Part shown: positions 8,583 to 17,589 of the stretch, piece after piece
How the letters are laid out: each line of letters opens with the position of its first letter
Numbering within the stretch: the stretch's first letter is position 1
From: DASQZT01 sp963728965
GTDB lineage: Bacteria; Acidobacteriota; Terriglobia; Bryobacterales; Bryobacteraceae
Length of the DNA stretch: 64,000 bases
Reading direction: 5' to 3'
Assembly (NCBI GenBank): GCA_963728965.1
Contig: CAVSMH010000001.1
Location: forward strand, 496,001-560,000
The notes under the pieces: model-generated
The model's database searches: none
The model's input: the letters and a program-made list of their open reading frames with translations, nothing else
Told to the model about the DNA's origin: nothing
Program-made: the position numbers and the translations under genes

Positions 8583-9586
8583 TGACCCGCTCCTTTCTTC
8601 CCGACACCGCGATGGCCCGGCTCACCGAAGCCCGGATCGCCGATCCCGAACTGCCCGCACGAGCGGCCGCCGCCCGCGTTCGCCGTGAGCGCCTGGCTCC
8701 GGGCGGCAGGCTGAATATCCTGGCCGCCGATCATCCGGCTCGCCGCATCACCAAAGTGGGCGAGAAGCCACTCGCCATGGCCGATCGCCAGGACTACCTC
8801 GCGCGGATCCTGCGCGTGCTCCTGGCGCCCGGCGTGGACGGCCTCATGGCCACCATGGACATTCTCGAGGACCTGCTCGCGATCTCCGCCTTTGTTCGCG
8901 AGGCCGGTGGCCCGCCGCTTCTCGATCGGAAACTCCTGATCGCCAGCCTGAATCGCGGCGGCCTCGCCGGCACCGCCTGGGAACTGGACGACCCCATCAC
9001 CGGCGCCAGTCCCGCCACCTGCGCCGCCTGGAACCTGGATGGCGCCAAAATCCTGCTGCGCGTCGCCGACGAAGAGCCCGGGTCACTGAAGACCCTGCTG
9101 GCCAGTGCCCGGGCCATCGACGAGTGCAATGCGCTGCGGCTGCCCATGTTTCTCGAGCCCCTTCCCGTCGTCCGCACCGCCCGTGGGTGGACGGTGTGTA
9201 AGGACGCCGAGGCGCTGACGCGCCTGGCCGGCGCCGCCTCCGCCCTGGGCGACAGCAGCCGTTATCTCTGGCTCAAACTGCCCTACTGCGAGAGCTACGA
9301 GACGGTGGCCCGCGCCACCTCGCTGCCCATTCTTTTATTGGGCGGCGAATCGGCAGGCGGACCCGCCCCGTTCCTGAACGAACTGGCCCGCGCGCTCGCC
9401 GCCGGGCCCAATGTTCGGGGCGCGCTGGTGGGCAGAAACGTTCTCTATCCCGGCGACGACGATCCCCGCGGCATGGCCGCAGCCGTGGGCGGAATCATTC
9501 ATCAGGGCTGGACCGTAGACCAAGCCCTGCAATCGTTGGACGAAAACCGCGGGCGCGACCTGGACTTTTTCTCGCGCCTGTTCTAG
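8579..9586 (+). CDS. Class I aldolase-like TIM barrel, Cgl0159 type
   Basis: Encodes 335 aa. The ATG overlaps the iolC stop (ATGA), so the two should be translationally coupled; a second in-frame ATG follows directly. The sequence looks like the Cgl0159-type (beta/alpha)8 proteins encoded within corynebacterial inositol clusters: LNILAADHPARR near the start, then GAKILLRV, LFL-type EPLP, YLWLKLPYCESYE with the likely Schiff-base Lys, and GGESAGGP near the end. By position it may supply the DKG-phosphate aldolase step normally done by IolJ, giving malonate semialdehyde and dihydroxyacetone phosphate. That assignment is inference; the family match is from memory of motifs. Confidence 0.75.
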   Translation: MMTRSFLPDTAMARLTEARIADPELPARAAAARVRRERLAPGGRLNILAADHPARRITKVGEKPLAMADRQDYLARILRVLLAPGVDGLMATMDILEDLLAISAFVREAGGPPLLDRKLLIASLNRGGLAGTAWELDDPITGASPATCAAWNLDGAKILLRVADEEPGSLKTLLASARAIDECNALRLPMFLEPLPVVRTARGWTVCKDAEALTRLAGAASALGDSSRYLWLKLPYCESYETVARATSLPILLLGGESAGGPAPFLNELARALAAGPNVRGALVGRNVLYPGDDDPRGMAAAVGGIIHQGWTVDQALQSLDENRGRDLDFFSRLF

Positions 9587-9597
9587 ACAGGATATCG

Positions 9598-11478
9598 ATG
9601 GCGACACGACGAGTCACGATGGCACAAGCCCTGCTGGGCTTTCTCAGGAATCAATACGTCGAGCGCGACGGGACCGAGCACCGCTTCTTTGAAGGCGCGT
9701 GGGGCATCTTCGGCCACGGCAATATCGCCGGATTCGGCCAGGCGCTCCAGCAGTGCCCCGAGTTTCCCTACTATTTGTGCCGCAACGAGCAGGCGGCGGT
9801 GCACCTGGCCGCGGCGTTTGCCAAAGCCCGCAAACGCCTCTCCACATTCGTCTGCGTCTCCTCCATTGGTCCCGGTGCCACCAACATGATCACGGGAGCC
9901 GCCGCCGCCACCATCAACCGCGTCCCTGTGCTGCTGCTACCCGGCGATATCTTCGCGCGCCGCAATGTTGCCCCGGTGTTGCAGCAACTCGAGTCCGAGT
10001 ACAGTCAGGATATCTCCGTCAACGACGCCTTTAAACCGGTTTCGCGCTATTGGGACCGCATCAACCGCCCCGACCAGCTTCCTAACTCCGTGGTGGAAGC
10101 CATGCGGGTCCTGGTCTCGCCGGCGCACACCGGTGCGGTGGTGCTGGCGCTGCCGCAGGATGTCCAGGCCGAGGCTTGGGACTACCCCGAAGAGATGTTC
10201 GAAAAGCGCGTCTGGCACATCGCGCGACCGGTGCCGGAGCCGGCCATGTTCGCTCGCGCCGTGGGCGCAATCCGGGGGGCGCGGCGGCCGTTGATCGTGG
10301 CCGGCGGCGGCGTCATATACAGTGAAGCCTCCGCCGCGCTGGCAGCGTTCACCCACCAAACCGGCATTCCCGCAGGCGAGACCCAGGCCGGCAAGGGCTC
10401 TCTGCCATTCGACCACCCGCGCAACCTCGGCGCCATCGGCGTCACCGGCACTCCGGGAGCCAACCTGGCGGCGCGCGATGCCGACGTGGTCATCGCCATC
10501 GGCACCCGCCTGAGCGATTTCACTACCGCTTCCAAGACCGCGTTCCAGAATCCGGACGTGCGCTTCCTGAACGTCAACGTTTCTGAATTCGATGCCGCGA
10601 AGCACACCGCCCTGCCACTGGTGGCCGATGCGCGGGTGGCGCTCGAGCAACTCGCCGGCGCGTTGACCGGCTACTCGGTCGCTCCCGAGTACTCCGACTG
10701 CGTCGCGGCCTGGAAGGGGCGTTGGGAAGAGGAGACCGATCGCCTCTTCGGCCTGCGCCACGGGCCGCCTATCAGCCAGGGCGAAGTCATCGGCGCCGTC
10801 AACCGCGCCTCCCGGCCTCAAGACATAGTGGTGAACGCCGCCGGCAGCATGCCCGGCGACCTGCACAAGCTCTGGCGCACCCGCCAGCCCGGCGGCTATC
10901 ACATGGAGTACGGCTACTCGTGCATGGGATACGAAATCGCGGGCGGGCTCGGCATCAAGATGGCCGACCCCTCGCGCGACGTCTACGTGATGGTCGGCGA
11001 CGGCTCCTTCCTCATGATGGCCTCCGAAATCGCCACCTCGATACAGGAAGGCTACAAGCTCAACATCGTGGTGGTCGACAATCACGGGTACTCCAGCATC
11101 GGGGGCCTTTCGCAGGCAATCGGCTCCGGCGGTTTCGGGACCGACTACCGTCTCCGCAGCGCGGATGGCCGCCTGGCCGGCGAATATGTCCCGGTCGATT
11201 TCGAAGCTCTCTGCTCCGGACTCGGCGCCCACACCGTTCGCGCGCGCTCCGGCGAAGAACTGGAGGCGGCGCTCGAAGCCATGCGCCATCACCACCGGAC
11301 CACCGCCGTGGTGATCGAAGTGGACAAAGAGCAGCGCGTCCCCGGCTACGAGTCCTGGTGGGACGTCCCTATGTCCGAGGTTTCCGAAATCGAATCCATC
11401 CGCCAGGCACGCGCCCGTTACGAGACGGAAGTGAAGCGCGAGCGCCGCCTGGAAGTGGGCGCGGGGATGCAGGAGTGA
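9598..11478 (+). CDS. iolD: 3D-(3,5/4)-trihydroxycyclohexane-1,2-dione hydrolase
   Basis: Encodes 626 aa and resembles thiamine-diphosphate enzymes throughout. The N-terminal PYR domain contains RNEQAAVHLAAAFAKA and SSIGPGATNMITGAA. The C-terminal PP domain has the ThDP motif MVGDGSFLMMASEIATSIQEG, ending in the family NHGYSSIGGLSQAIG segment that separates IolD from acetolactate synthase. It opens the cyclohexane ring of the diketone to 5-deoxy-glucuronate. It sits 11 nt after the aldolase gene and 2 nt before the iolE start. Confidence 0.95.
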   Translation: MATRRVTMAQALLGFLRNQYVERDGTEHRFFEGAWGIFGHGNIAGFGQALQQCPEFPYYLCRNEQAAVHLAAAFAKARKRLSTFVCVSSIGPGATNMITGAAAATINRVPVLLLPGDIFARRNVAPVLQQLESEYSQDISVNDAFKPVSRYWDRINRPDQLPNSVVEAMRVLVSPAHTGAVVLALPQDVQAEAWDYPEEMFEKRVWHIARPVPEPAMFARAVGAIRGARRPLIVAGGGVIYSEASAALAAFTHQTGIPAGETQAGKGSLPFDHPRNLGAIGVTGTPGANLAARDADVVIAIGTRLSDFTTASKTAFQNPDVRFLNVNVSEFDAAKHTALPLVADARVALEQLAGALTGYSVAPEYSDCVAAWKGRWEEETDRLFGLRHGPPISQGEVIGAVNRASRPQDIVVNAAGSMPGDLHKLWRTRQPGGYHMEYGYSCMGYEIAGGLGIKMADPSRDVYVMVGDGSFLMMASEIATSIQEGYKLNIVVVDNHGYSSIGGLSQAIGSGGFGTDYRLRSADGRLAGEYVPVDFEALCSGLGAHTVRARSGEELEAALEAMRHHHRTTAVVIEVDKEQRVPGYESWWDVPMSEVSEIESIRQARARYETEVKRERRLEVGAGMQE

Positions 11479-11480
11479 GC

Positions 11481-12404
11481 GTGCTCCGTGTCGGCAACGC
11501 CCCTTGTTCCTGGGGCACGCTCGAATTCGAGGGCGCGAAGGGCGAATCGATCGGCTTCGCCCGCATGCTCGACGAGCTTGCCGAAACCGGGTACACCGGC
11601 ACCGAGCTCGGTGATTGGGGCTACATGCCCACCGACCCGGAACGGCTCCGCGGCGAACTGGCCTCGCGGCGGCTCATGATGCTGGGAGCATTCGTGCCGG
11701 TAGCCCTGAAGGAGCCGGCCGCGCACGAGCCGGGCATCGCGAGCGCCGTCCGCGTGGCCCGCCTGCTGGCCGCCGTCGCCGCGGATCCCAAGCCGTTTCT
11801 CGTGCTGGCCGACAATAACGGCAGCATTGCCGAACGCACGCAGAACGCCGGCCGTATCAGACCGGCGATGGGCCTCAGCTCTTCGGAGTGGCGCGTTTTC
11901 GCCGATGGCGCCAATCGCGTCGCGCGCGCTGTGGCGGAGCAGGCCGGGCTGCGCACAGTCTTCCACCACCACTGCGCCGGCTACGTGGAAACTCCCGATG
12001 AGATCGGCCGCCTGCTCGACCTGACCGATCCCGACCTTCTCGGCCTGGTCTTCGATACCGGGCATTACGCGTTTGGCTCGCAGAACGCCCCCGTCGTCGA
12101 GGCCCTGAACCGTTTCCGCGACCGCATCTGGTACATGCATTTCAAAGACCTGGACCCGGCGGTGGCCGAGCACTCTCGCGCCGAAAACTGGGACTACTTT
12201 GAATCGCTCCGCCACGGCGTTTTCTGCGAACTCGGCCGCGGTACGGTGGATTTCCCCGCCGTCCTGCGCTGGCTCGAATCCACCGGCTACCAGGGCTATG
12301 TGCTCGTCGAGCAGGACGTGCTCCCGGGCACGGGAGCGCCGCGCGAAAGCGCCCGCCGCAACCGGGAATACCTGCGAACCATCGAAGACCAGGAATCAGC
12401 ATGA
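11481..12404 (+). CDS. iolE: 2-keto-myo-inositol dehydratase
   Basis: Encodes 307 aa. The GTG at 11481 is chosen because AGGAG sits 5 nt upstream and IolE homology starts at once (LRVGNAPCSWGTLEFEG); a GTG at 11475 overlapping the iolD stop is also possible. It is a TIM-barrel AP-endonuclease-2 type fold with metal-binding regions TVFHHHCAGYVETPDEI, VFDTGHYAFG, YMHFKDLDP and VLVEQD. It dehydrates 2-keto-myo-inositol to the trihydroxycyclohexane-dione used by IolD. The stop overlaps the iolG start as ATGA. Confidence 0.95.
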   Translation: MLRVGNAPCSWGTLEFEGAKGESIGFARMLDELAETGYTGTELGDWGYMPTDPERLRGELASRRLMMLGAFVPVALKEPAAHEPGIASAVRVARLLAAVAADPKPFLVLADNNGSIAERTQNAGRIRPAMGLSSSEWRVFADGANRVARAVAEQAGLRTVFHHHCAGYVETPDEIGRLLDLTDPDLLGLVFDTGHYAFGSQNAPVVEALNRFRDRIWYMHFKDLDPAVAEHSRAENWDYFESLRHGVFCELGRGTVDFPAVLRWLESTGYQGYVLVEQDVLPGTGAPRESARRNREYLRTIEDQESA

Positions 12405-13423
12405 AACAACTCCCTATCGGCATCATCGGCGCCGGCCGCATTGGCCGGGTCCACGCCGAAAACCTGGCGTTCCGCATTCCGGAAGCCGTCCCCGCCGCCA
12501 TCGCGGACGTGAACCCCGCGGCCGCGCACCATCTGGCCGAACGATGCGGCATCGCCCGCGTTGCGTCCAGTGCCGCGGAGATCCTGACCGATCCCGCCAT
12601 CGAAGCCGTGCTGATCTGCTCCTCCACCGATACGCATGCGGACCTGATCGTCGAAGCCGCCCGTGCCGGCAAGCACATCTTCTGCGAAAAGCCGATCGAT
12701 CACACCCTTGCTCGAATCGATCGTGCGCTGGCCGCCGTTGCCGCCGCCGGCGTCAAGCTCCAGATCGGGTTCAACCGCCGCTTCGATGCCAACTTCGCCC
12801 GTGTTCGCCAGGCGGTTCTGCGCGGCGAAATCGGCACTCCCCACCTGATGCACATCATCAGCCGCGACCCAGCCCCGCCGCCAGTTTCCTATATCAAGGT
12901 ATCCGGCGGCCTCTTCCTCGACATGACCATCCACGACTTCGATATGGCGCGATTTCTCATTGGCGATGAAGTGGAGGAGATCTATACCGCCGCCGGCGTG
13001 CGGGTCGATCCCGCCATCGGGGAGGCAGGCGATCTGGATACAGCGCTGCTGGTGCTGCGCTTCCGCAACGGTGTCATCGGCACCATCGACAACAGCCGCA
13101 AAGCGGTATACGGCTACGACCAGCGCGTCGAGATTCTGGGCTCGGGCGGCTCTATCGCCACACAAAACTGCTATCCCAACCAGGCCATCGTCAGCACCGC
13201 CGAATCGGTCCGGCGCGACCTTCCGCTGAATTTTTTTATGGAGCGGTACACCGAGAGCTTCGTAGCCGAGCTCCGCGCTTTCGTCGAGGCCGTGCGTTCG
13301 GGCGCTCCCACCCCCGTGACCGGACTCGACGGCCGCATTCCCGTCGAGATGGCGCTGGCCGCGCGCCAGTCGTACGACGAGCATCGTCCGGTTCGCCTGG
13401 GGGTCGCCGCCGGGTTTGGCTGA
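12401..13423 (+). CDS. iolG: Myo-inositol 2-dehydrogenase
   Basis: Encodes 340 aa of the Gfo/Idh/MocA family. The NAD-binding motif GIIGAGRIGRVHAENL is at the N-terminus, the EKP motif appears as IFCEKPIDHTL near residue 93, and the catalytic region reads GLFLDMTIHDFDMARFLIGDE, with the family Asp-x-x-x-His arrangement. It oxidises myo-inositol to 2-keto-myo-inositol, the first step of the pathway, although here it is the last gene of the operon. No iolA, transporter or IolR-type regulator is in the window, so the final step and uptake must be encoded elsewhere. Confidence 0.92.
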   Translation: MKQLPIGIIGAGRIGRVHAENLAFRIPEAVPAAIADVNPAAAHHLAERCGIARVASSAAEILTDPAIEAVLICSSTDTHADLIVEAARAGKHIFCEKPIDHTLARIDRALAAVAAAGVKLQIGFNRRFDANFARVRQAVLRGEIGTPHLMHIISRDPAPPPVSYIKVSGGLFLDMTIHDFDMARFLIGDEVEEIYTAAGVRVDPAIGEAGDLDTALLVLRFRNGVIGTIDNSRKAVYGYDQRVEILGSGGSIATQNCYPNQAIVSTAESVRRDLPLNFFMERYTESFVAELRAFVEAVRSGAPTPVTGLDGRIPVEMALAARQSYDEHRPVRLGVAAGFG

Positions 13424-13455
13424 TGGATTGCAAATCCGCAAGTCCCGGAGGAGAC

Positions 13456-15066
13456 ATGCGGATTGCGATCGTGTCGTTTTTGCTTGTCGGGAGTGGCTAT
13501 GGCTTCGACATCAGCCCGGTCCAGCCGATCATCGCGCCCGATGGTGTGGTCAACGCGGCAAGCTACATTCCGCGCGGATTCGTGAATCACGGCATTGCCC
13601 GCGGCTCCCTGTTTCTGATTTTCGGAAACTACCTCGGCCCCGACACCCTGGCGCAAGCCGATGCCTATCCGTTGCCGGCCGCGGCCGGCCTCGTCGGCAC
13701 CCGCGTGACCATCTCCGCCGGGGTATACACCGGGTATGCGCCAGTGGTGTACACCTCCGCCAAGCAGGTAGCAGCGGTTTTGCCGTCCAACGTTCCCGAG
13801 GGAAACGCGACCCTCACCGTGAACTATCGCAATCTTGCCAGTAACCCCGTGGTGATTCACGTGGTGCGCAGCGCCTTCGGCGCGTTCACGCTGGATCAGG
13901 CGGGATCGGGAACGGCCGTCGTGCAGAATTTCGTCAGCCAGGGACAAACGCCGCTGAACACCGTGATGGCATCGGCGACTCCCGGTCAAACCGTGATCCT
14001 GTGGGGCACCGGACTGGGGCCCGTGGGCGGCGATGAAGCGGCCGGACCGCTGCCCGGGGCGCTGCCTTACCTGGATGCGCTCTACGTCGGGGGCCGGCCC
14101 GCCAACGTTCGATTCGCGGGCCGTTCCGGTTGTTGTGCGGGCGTCGACCAGATCGTGTTCGACATACCGGCCGGCGTCTCAGGCTGCTATGTGCCCATTG
14201 TGGCGATCGCCGGCGGCACGGTCAGCAATACCGGCACGATCGCAGTTTCAACCGGTGGCGGGGGATGCGACGATGCCGTGAGCTGGCGCGCGGCCGACCT
14301 CGCCGTGCTCGCGCGCAACGGGCGGCTGCGCGTCGGAACGGTGGCTCTATGGAACCAGACTGCAGCGGGTGCGACGACGGGCTCGAATACGCTTTCCGCC
14401 AGCTTCGTCTCCTATACGCCGCAAATGCTGGCCGCGGCGTACCCGGCCGTCAATCCCGCCGCGGGCTCGTGTTACCTGGCGGAATCCCGCACCGATTTCG
14501 ATCCATCCCTGCTACCTCACGGCGATCCGCTGAATGCGGGCTTCGGCGTCATGACCAGCGGGCTGGCGGGGTCACTGACGGCGGATTGGGTGTCGCCGGG
14601 CAACTACGAGTCGTCCATGAGTCCCGCGTCTCTGCCGGCGGGTGTGTATGCGCTTTCGGGCGCCGGAGGCCCGGACATCGGCCCGATGCAAACCAGCTTC
14701 ACGGTTTTGCCGGCTGTCGCGTGGACCAATTCCGCGGATTACGCCACGCCGGTCCAAACCGGGCAAAGCCTCCCCTTCCGCTGGACGGGCGGAGATGCCG
14801 GTTCTTTCGCGACCATTTGGTTGAGTTCGTCGAGCGCGAACCTGACAACATCCATCCGCTGTAATGTTCCGGCATCAGCCGGCAGTTTCACCGTTCCCGA
14901 CTACCTCACGCGGACGCTGGTGCAGGGCCAGGGAACCGTTTCCGTCGGGTCTTTCAGCCCGGCGACGGTCTTCACCGCGACCGGCCTGGATACAGCTTCG
15001 GTCACTTCCGGAACTGCCACGGTAGTCCGGACCAGCTTCCAGACGCCGGTCGGCAGCACGAACTGA
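13456..15066 (+). CDS. Secreted protein with TIGR03437-like Solibacter domain
   Basis: Encodes 536 aa. The ATG at 13456 has a strong GGAGGAG site 4-5 nt upstream and starts a signal peptide (MRIAIVSFLLVGSGYGF); a longer in-frame start at 13423 has none. Residues about 25-275 carry features of the Solibacter-abundant TIGR03437 region: VVNAASYIPRG, LFLIFGNYLGP, VYTSAKQVAAVLPSNVPEG, TVILWGTGLGPV, and a Cys-rich GCCAGVDQIVFDIP. The C-terminal ~260 aa look like beta-rich repeats. The function is unknown; proteins of this kind are secreted and may act at the cell surface. It lies 32 nt after iolG and could be co-transcribed, but nothing ties it to inositol. Confidence 0.75.
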   Translation: MRIAIVSFLLVGSGYGFDISPVQPIIAPDGVVNAASYIPRGFVNHGIARGSLFLIFGNYLGPDTLAQADAYPLPAAAGLVGTRVTISAGVYTGYAPVVYTSAKQVAAVLPSNVPEGNATLTVNYRNLASNPVVIHVVRSAFGAFTLDQAGSGTAVVQNFVSQGQTPLNTVMASATPGQTVILWGTGLGPVGGDEAAGPLPGALPYLDALYVGGRPANVRFAGRSGCCAGVDQIVFDIPAGVSGCYVPIVAIAGGTVSNTGTIAVSTGGGGCDDAVSWRAADLAVLARNGRLRVGTVALWNQTAAGATTGSNTLSASFVSYTPQMLAAAYPAVNPAAGSCYLAESRTDFDPSLLPHGDPLNAGFGVMTSGLAGSLTADWVSPGNYESSMSPASLPAGVYALSGAGGPDIGPMQTSFTVLPAVAWTNSADYATPVQTGQSLPFRWTGGDAGSFATIWLSSSSANLTTSIRCNVPASAGSFTVPDYLTRTLVQGQGTVSVGSFSPATVFTATGLDTASVTSGTATVVRTSFQTPVGSTN

Positions 15067-15100
15067 GATACCCGGCGGCCTCTACGAGGTGACGAGCGCC

Positions 15101-15189
15101 TGGTGCCCGGGGCGGGACTTGAACCCGCACTCACCTTGCGGTGAAAAGGATTTTAAGTCCTTTGCGTCTGCCAGTTTCGCCACCCGGGC
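15101..15189 (-). tRNA. tRNA-Leu (anticodon TAA)
   Basis: Read on the minus strand it starts GCCCGGG and ends CCCGGGC-A-CCA, giving a perfect 7-bp acceptor stem with encoded CCA. The anticodon stem-loop is AGGACTTAAAATCCT with anticodon TAA. A long variable arm (TCACCGCAAGGTGA) marks it as class II, and the T arm contains GGTTCAAGTCC. Length is 89 nt. Confidence 0.97.
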
Positions 15190-15271
15190 TGGAGGTATTC
15201 CGTGGCCTGCGACCGTCACAATGGTGATTTTAGCAGCGCCGGGCACTGCGCTGCGCGGTCAATCCGCATTG

Positions 15272-16525
15272 CTACTCCGGCACCACCTCGTACCGCCGCG
15301 GACGCGGTTGTGCCACGGCGCGCTGCTCGCGGATCACGTCGGCTTCCAGTTCATCCAGCGCGTCCAACGCCTTCAACAGGTGGGGCGCGGTGTCCTTTTC
15401 GAGCGGGACCTGCACCTGGCGCCAGCGAGCGGCATGCAGGTTGTTATGGCGCAGCGTGAGCGCATGCACCTCGGCCGCCTGGCGAGCCATCGGAGTCGCC
15501 AGCCCGGCCAGATTCACACCGGCGGCAAGTTGCTCCGCGGTGAAGCTTTCCACCGGCTCGCCGTCGATCTTCAGGGCATAGCGGCCGGACGAAAGGCCGC
15601 GAACCGTGAGCGTCTCCTGGTTCAACGCCTCGATCACGTCGGAGGAACGAATCGCCAAGGGAATCCCCGCGCCGCGCGGGTCCATCGGCATGGGGAGCGC
15701 CTCGTCCGTCTGAATCCACGAGACGCCCTTCGACGGGCGCAGTTCGGACACCCGTGTGTTCCGCTCGCGGACCGGTTCCTTGCGGCCAGCGTCGATTTCC
15801 ACGTCTGTAACCAGGGCCGGCGCGTTCCACGCCTTCAGCAGCGCCTCGGCCATCAGCAGGTGTCCTCCGGCTCCCGGGTGAATGCGGTCGGGAATCAGCC
15901 TCGCTGCCGCGGCGGCGTCCAGCCCGTTGGCCTTTTGGAGCGCGGCCGTGATGGAACTGTTCAGATCGGCCAGTCCGAGTCCCTGTTCCGATGCGAGTTG
16001 CTTGAGGAATTCGCCGTAACGCAGCAGCACCTGGTTGTAGCCGCCCTCGAAGGTGGGCGCACGCGTGACATCGTCGTAAGGCGACGGCTGAATCACCGTG
16101 ACTCGCACGCCGGGCAATTGCCGCTTCAGGACCTCGACAATGTGCTTGTACCCGGAGGCGAATTCGTCGAAGATCGTCTGGTCGAAGGCGCGGTAGCGAC
16201 CGTCGTTCATGCCCAGCATGATCGTCACGACTGTCGGGTTGTAGGTGAGCACGTCGCGCCACAGCCGCACATCCTCGGGGCCGCCGCCGCCGCCGGTCAC
16301 GCGGTCGCCGCCCCATCCCGAATGCACGAAGCTCACGTTCATGCGCGGGAATCGCGTCACCACGTAAGTCTCGGCGAAGGTGGTGTACAGGCGCTGGTCG
16401 GTGATACTGTCGCCGTAGAACACGACCCGGTCGCCGTCCCGTAGCGCGAAACGCTCCTGCGCCGCCACGGCGCCGGCGGCAGCCAGCCATATGGCGATCC
16501 AAACGACTCGTTTTCGCATGTACAT
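15272..16525 (-). CDS. Secreted SGNH/GDSL-type esterase
   Basis: Encodes 417 aa. The N-terminus is a signal peptide (WIAIWLAAAGAVAAQE). SGNH blocks are in order: block I FYGDSITDQ (nucleophile Ser), block II with HSGWGGDR (Gly), block III MLGMNDGRY (Asn), and block V PDRIHPGAGGH (catalytic Asp and His). The C-terminal 150 aa form a second, beta-rich region. Such enzymes deacylate polysaccharides or esters outside the cytoplasm. A second Met three codons in is an equally good start; neither has a clear ribosome binding site. Confidence 0.88.
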   Translation of the reverse strand: MYMRKRVVWIAIWLAAAGAVAAQERFALRDGDRVVFYGDSITDQRLYTTFAETYVVTRFPRMNVSFVHSGWGGDRVTGGGGGPEDVRLWRDVLTYNPTVVTIMLGMNDGRYRAFDQTIFDEFASGYKHIVEVLKRQLPGVRVTVIQPSPYDDVTRAPTFEGGYNQVLLRYGEFLKQLASEQGLGLADLNSSITAALQKANGLDAAAAARLIPDRIHPGAGGHLLMAEALLKAWNAPALVTDVEIDAGRKEPVRERNTRVSELRPSKGVSWIQTDEALPMPMDPRGAGIPLAIRSSDVIEALNQETLTVRGLSSGRYALKIDGEPVESFTAEQLAAGVNLAGLATPMARQAAEVHALTLRHNNLHAARWRQVQVPLEKDTAPHLLKALDALDELEADVIREQRAVAQPRPRRYEVVPE

Positions 16526-16650
16526 GCCCAGTTAGTATACCGTTCGGGCGATCCATCACGATCAGGACCGCCGGGGAAAGTACGGACCTTGCCCGCGGGG
16601 CGCCGCCGTTCAAGTTGACAACTTCGGGCCGGAACCGGCTTACTGAAAAC

Positions 16651-17445
16651 GTGCCCGAATTGCCGGAAGTCGAAACCGTCACGCGCTCGATCGCTCCCCT
16701 GGTGGGCCGCCGCATCGTGACCGCGGAGTTCCGCTGCACGCGGATCCTGCGGGGCGGGCATCCCGACCGCATGGCGGCGCGCATTCAGGGCCGGCGGATC
16801 GCCGCGATCAAACGCTACGGCAAGTTCATCCTGGTATCTCTTGAGGGCCAGGGGTATCTGGTAATTCATCTGGGTATGACGGGGCGTCTTCTGCTGGCGG
16901 GCGAACCCGGCAAGCATACGCATGCCATACTTACCCTGGATCGCGGCGTGCTCCTGTATGATGACAGCCGGCAGTTCGGCTGCCTGGAGTTCAGCGAGGA
17001 TTTCCCGAAGCGGGTTGCCAGGCTGGGGCCCGAACCTCTCGAGATCCCGTTCGACGAATTTGCCGCCGCCCTCCGGTCCCACAAGGGTCGCATCAAACCC
17101 CTGCTGCTGAACCAGGCGTTTCTGCGCGGCATCGGCAATATCTACGCGGACGAGGTATTGTTCCGGGCGGGCATCCATCCCATGGCGCGGCCCTGGCGGC
17201 TGCCCAGGCAGCGGGCTCGCCTGTTGTACGATGCCATCGGAGCGGTATTGACCGAGGCCATCGCCGCCGGCGGATCGTCGATATCCGATTATGTGGATGC
17301 CGGCGGCCGCAAGGGGTTTTTCCAGTTCAGTCACCGCGTTTATCAGCGCACCGGAGAACCCTGTATCACATGCGGGACCCCCATTCGGCGCATCTTAGTC
17401 GTACAAAGGTCCTCCCATTATTGCCCAAAGTGCCAGAAACGTTAG
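16651..17445 (+). CDS. mutM: Formamidopyrimidine-DNA glycosylase (Fpg)
   Basis: Encodes 264 aa. The start is the GTG at 16651, because Fpg needs Pro as residue 2 and the sequence reads V-PELPEVETVTRSI. Other landmarks are LGMTGRLLL, the helix-two-turn-helix loop with QAFLRGIGNIYADEVLF, and a C-terminal zinc finger with four Cys (CITCGTPI and CPKC). The enzyme excises 8-oxoguanine and ring-opened purines and cleaves the abasic site. It is a single gene on the plus strand, divergent from the esterase. Confidence 0.96.
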   Translation: MPELPEVETVTRSIAPLVGRRIVTAEFRCTRILRGGHPDRMAARIQGRRIAAIKRYGKFILVSLEGQGYLVIHLGMTGRLLLAGEPGKHTHAILTLDRGVLLYDDSRQFGCLEFSEDFPKRVARLGPEPLEIPFDEFAAALRSHKGRIKPLLLNQAFLRGIGNIYADEVLFRAGIHPMARPWRLPRQRARLLYDAIGAVLTEAIAAGGSSISDYVDAGGRKGFFQFSHRVYQRTGEPCITCGTPIRRILVVQRSSHYCPKCQKR

Positions 17446-17589
17446 GTAAGATACTGTTGGAACCTAACTCGCTGGAGTAACGTCGTTAGTGGTGCAAACG
17501 GCCGAAGTATTGACGTTCCCCAGGGGCACATAATTTTTTTGTGATCGATTTTCGATCAAGAATTAGAAAGACTAGAGGAGATTCTCGAC

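Noticed and set aside
15089..16444. 451-codon frame over the tRNA-Leu and the SGNH hydrolase
   Set aside because: Antisense shadow of the hydrolase, and it crosses the tRNA gene.
16615..16650. Upstream ATG at 16615 as mutM start
   Set aside because: Fpg requires the proline directly after the initiator residue as its catalytic N-terminus; this is met only by the GTG at 16651.
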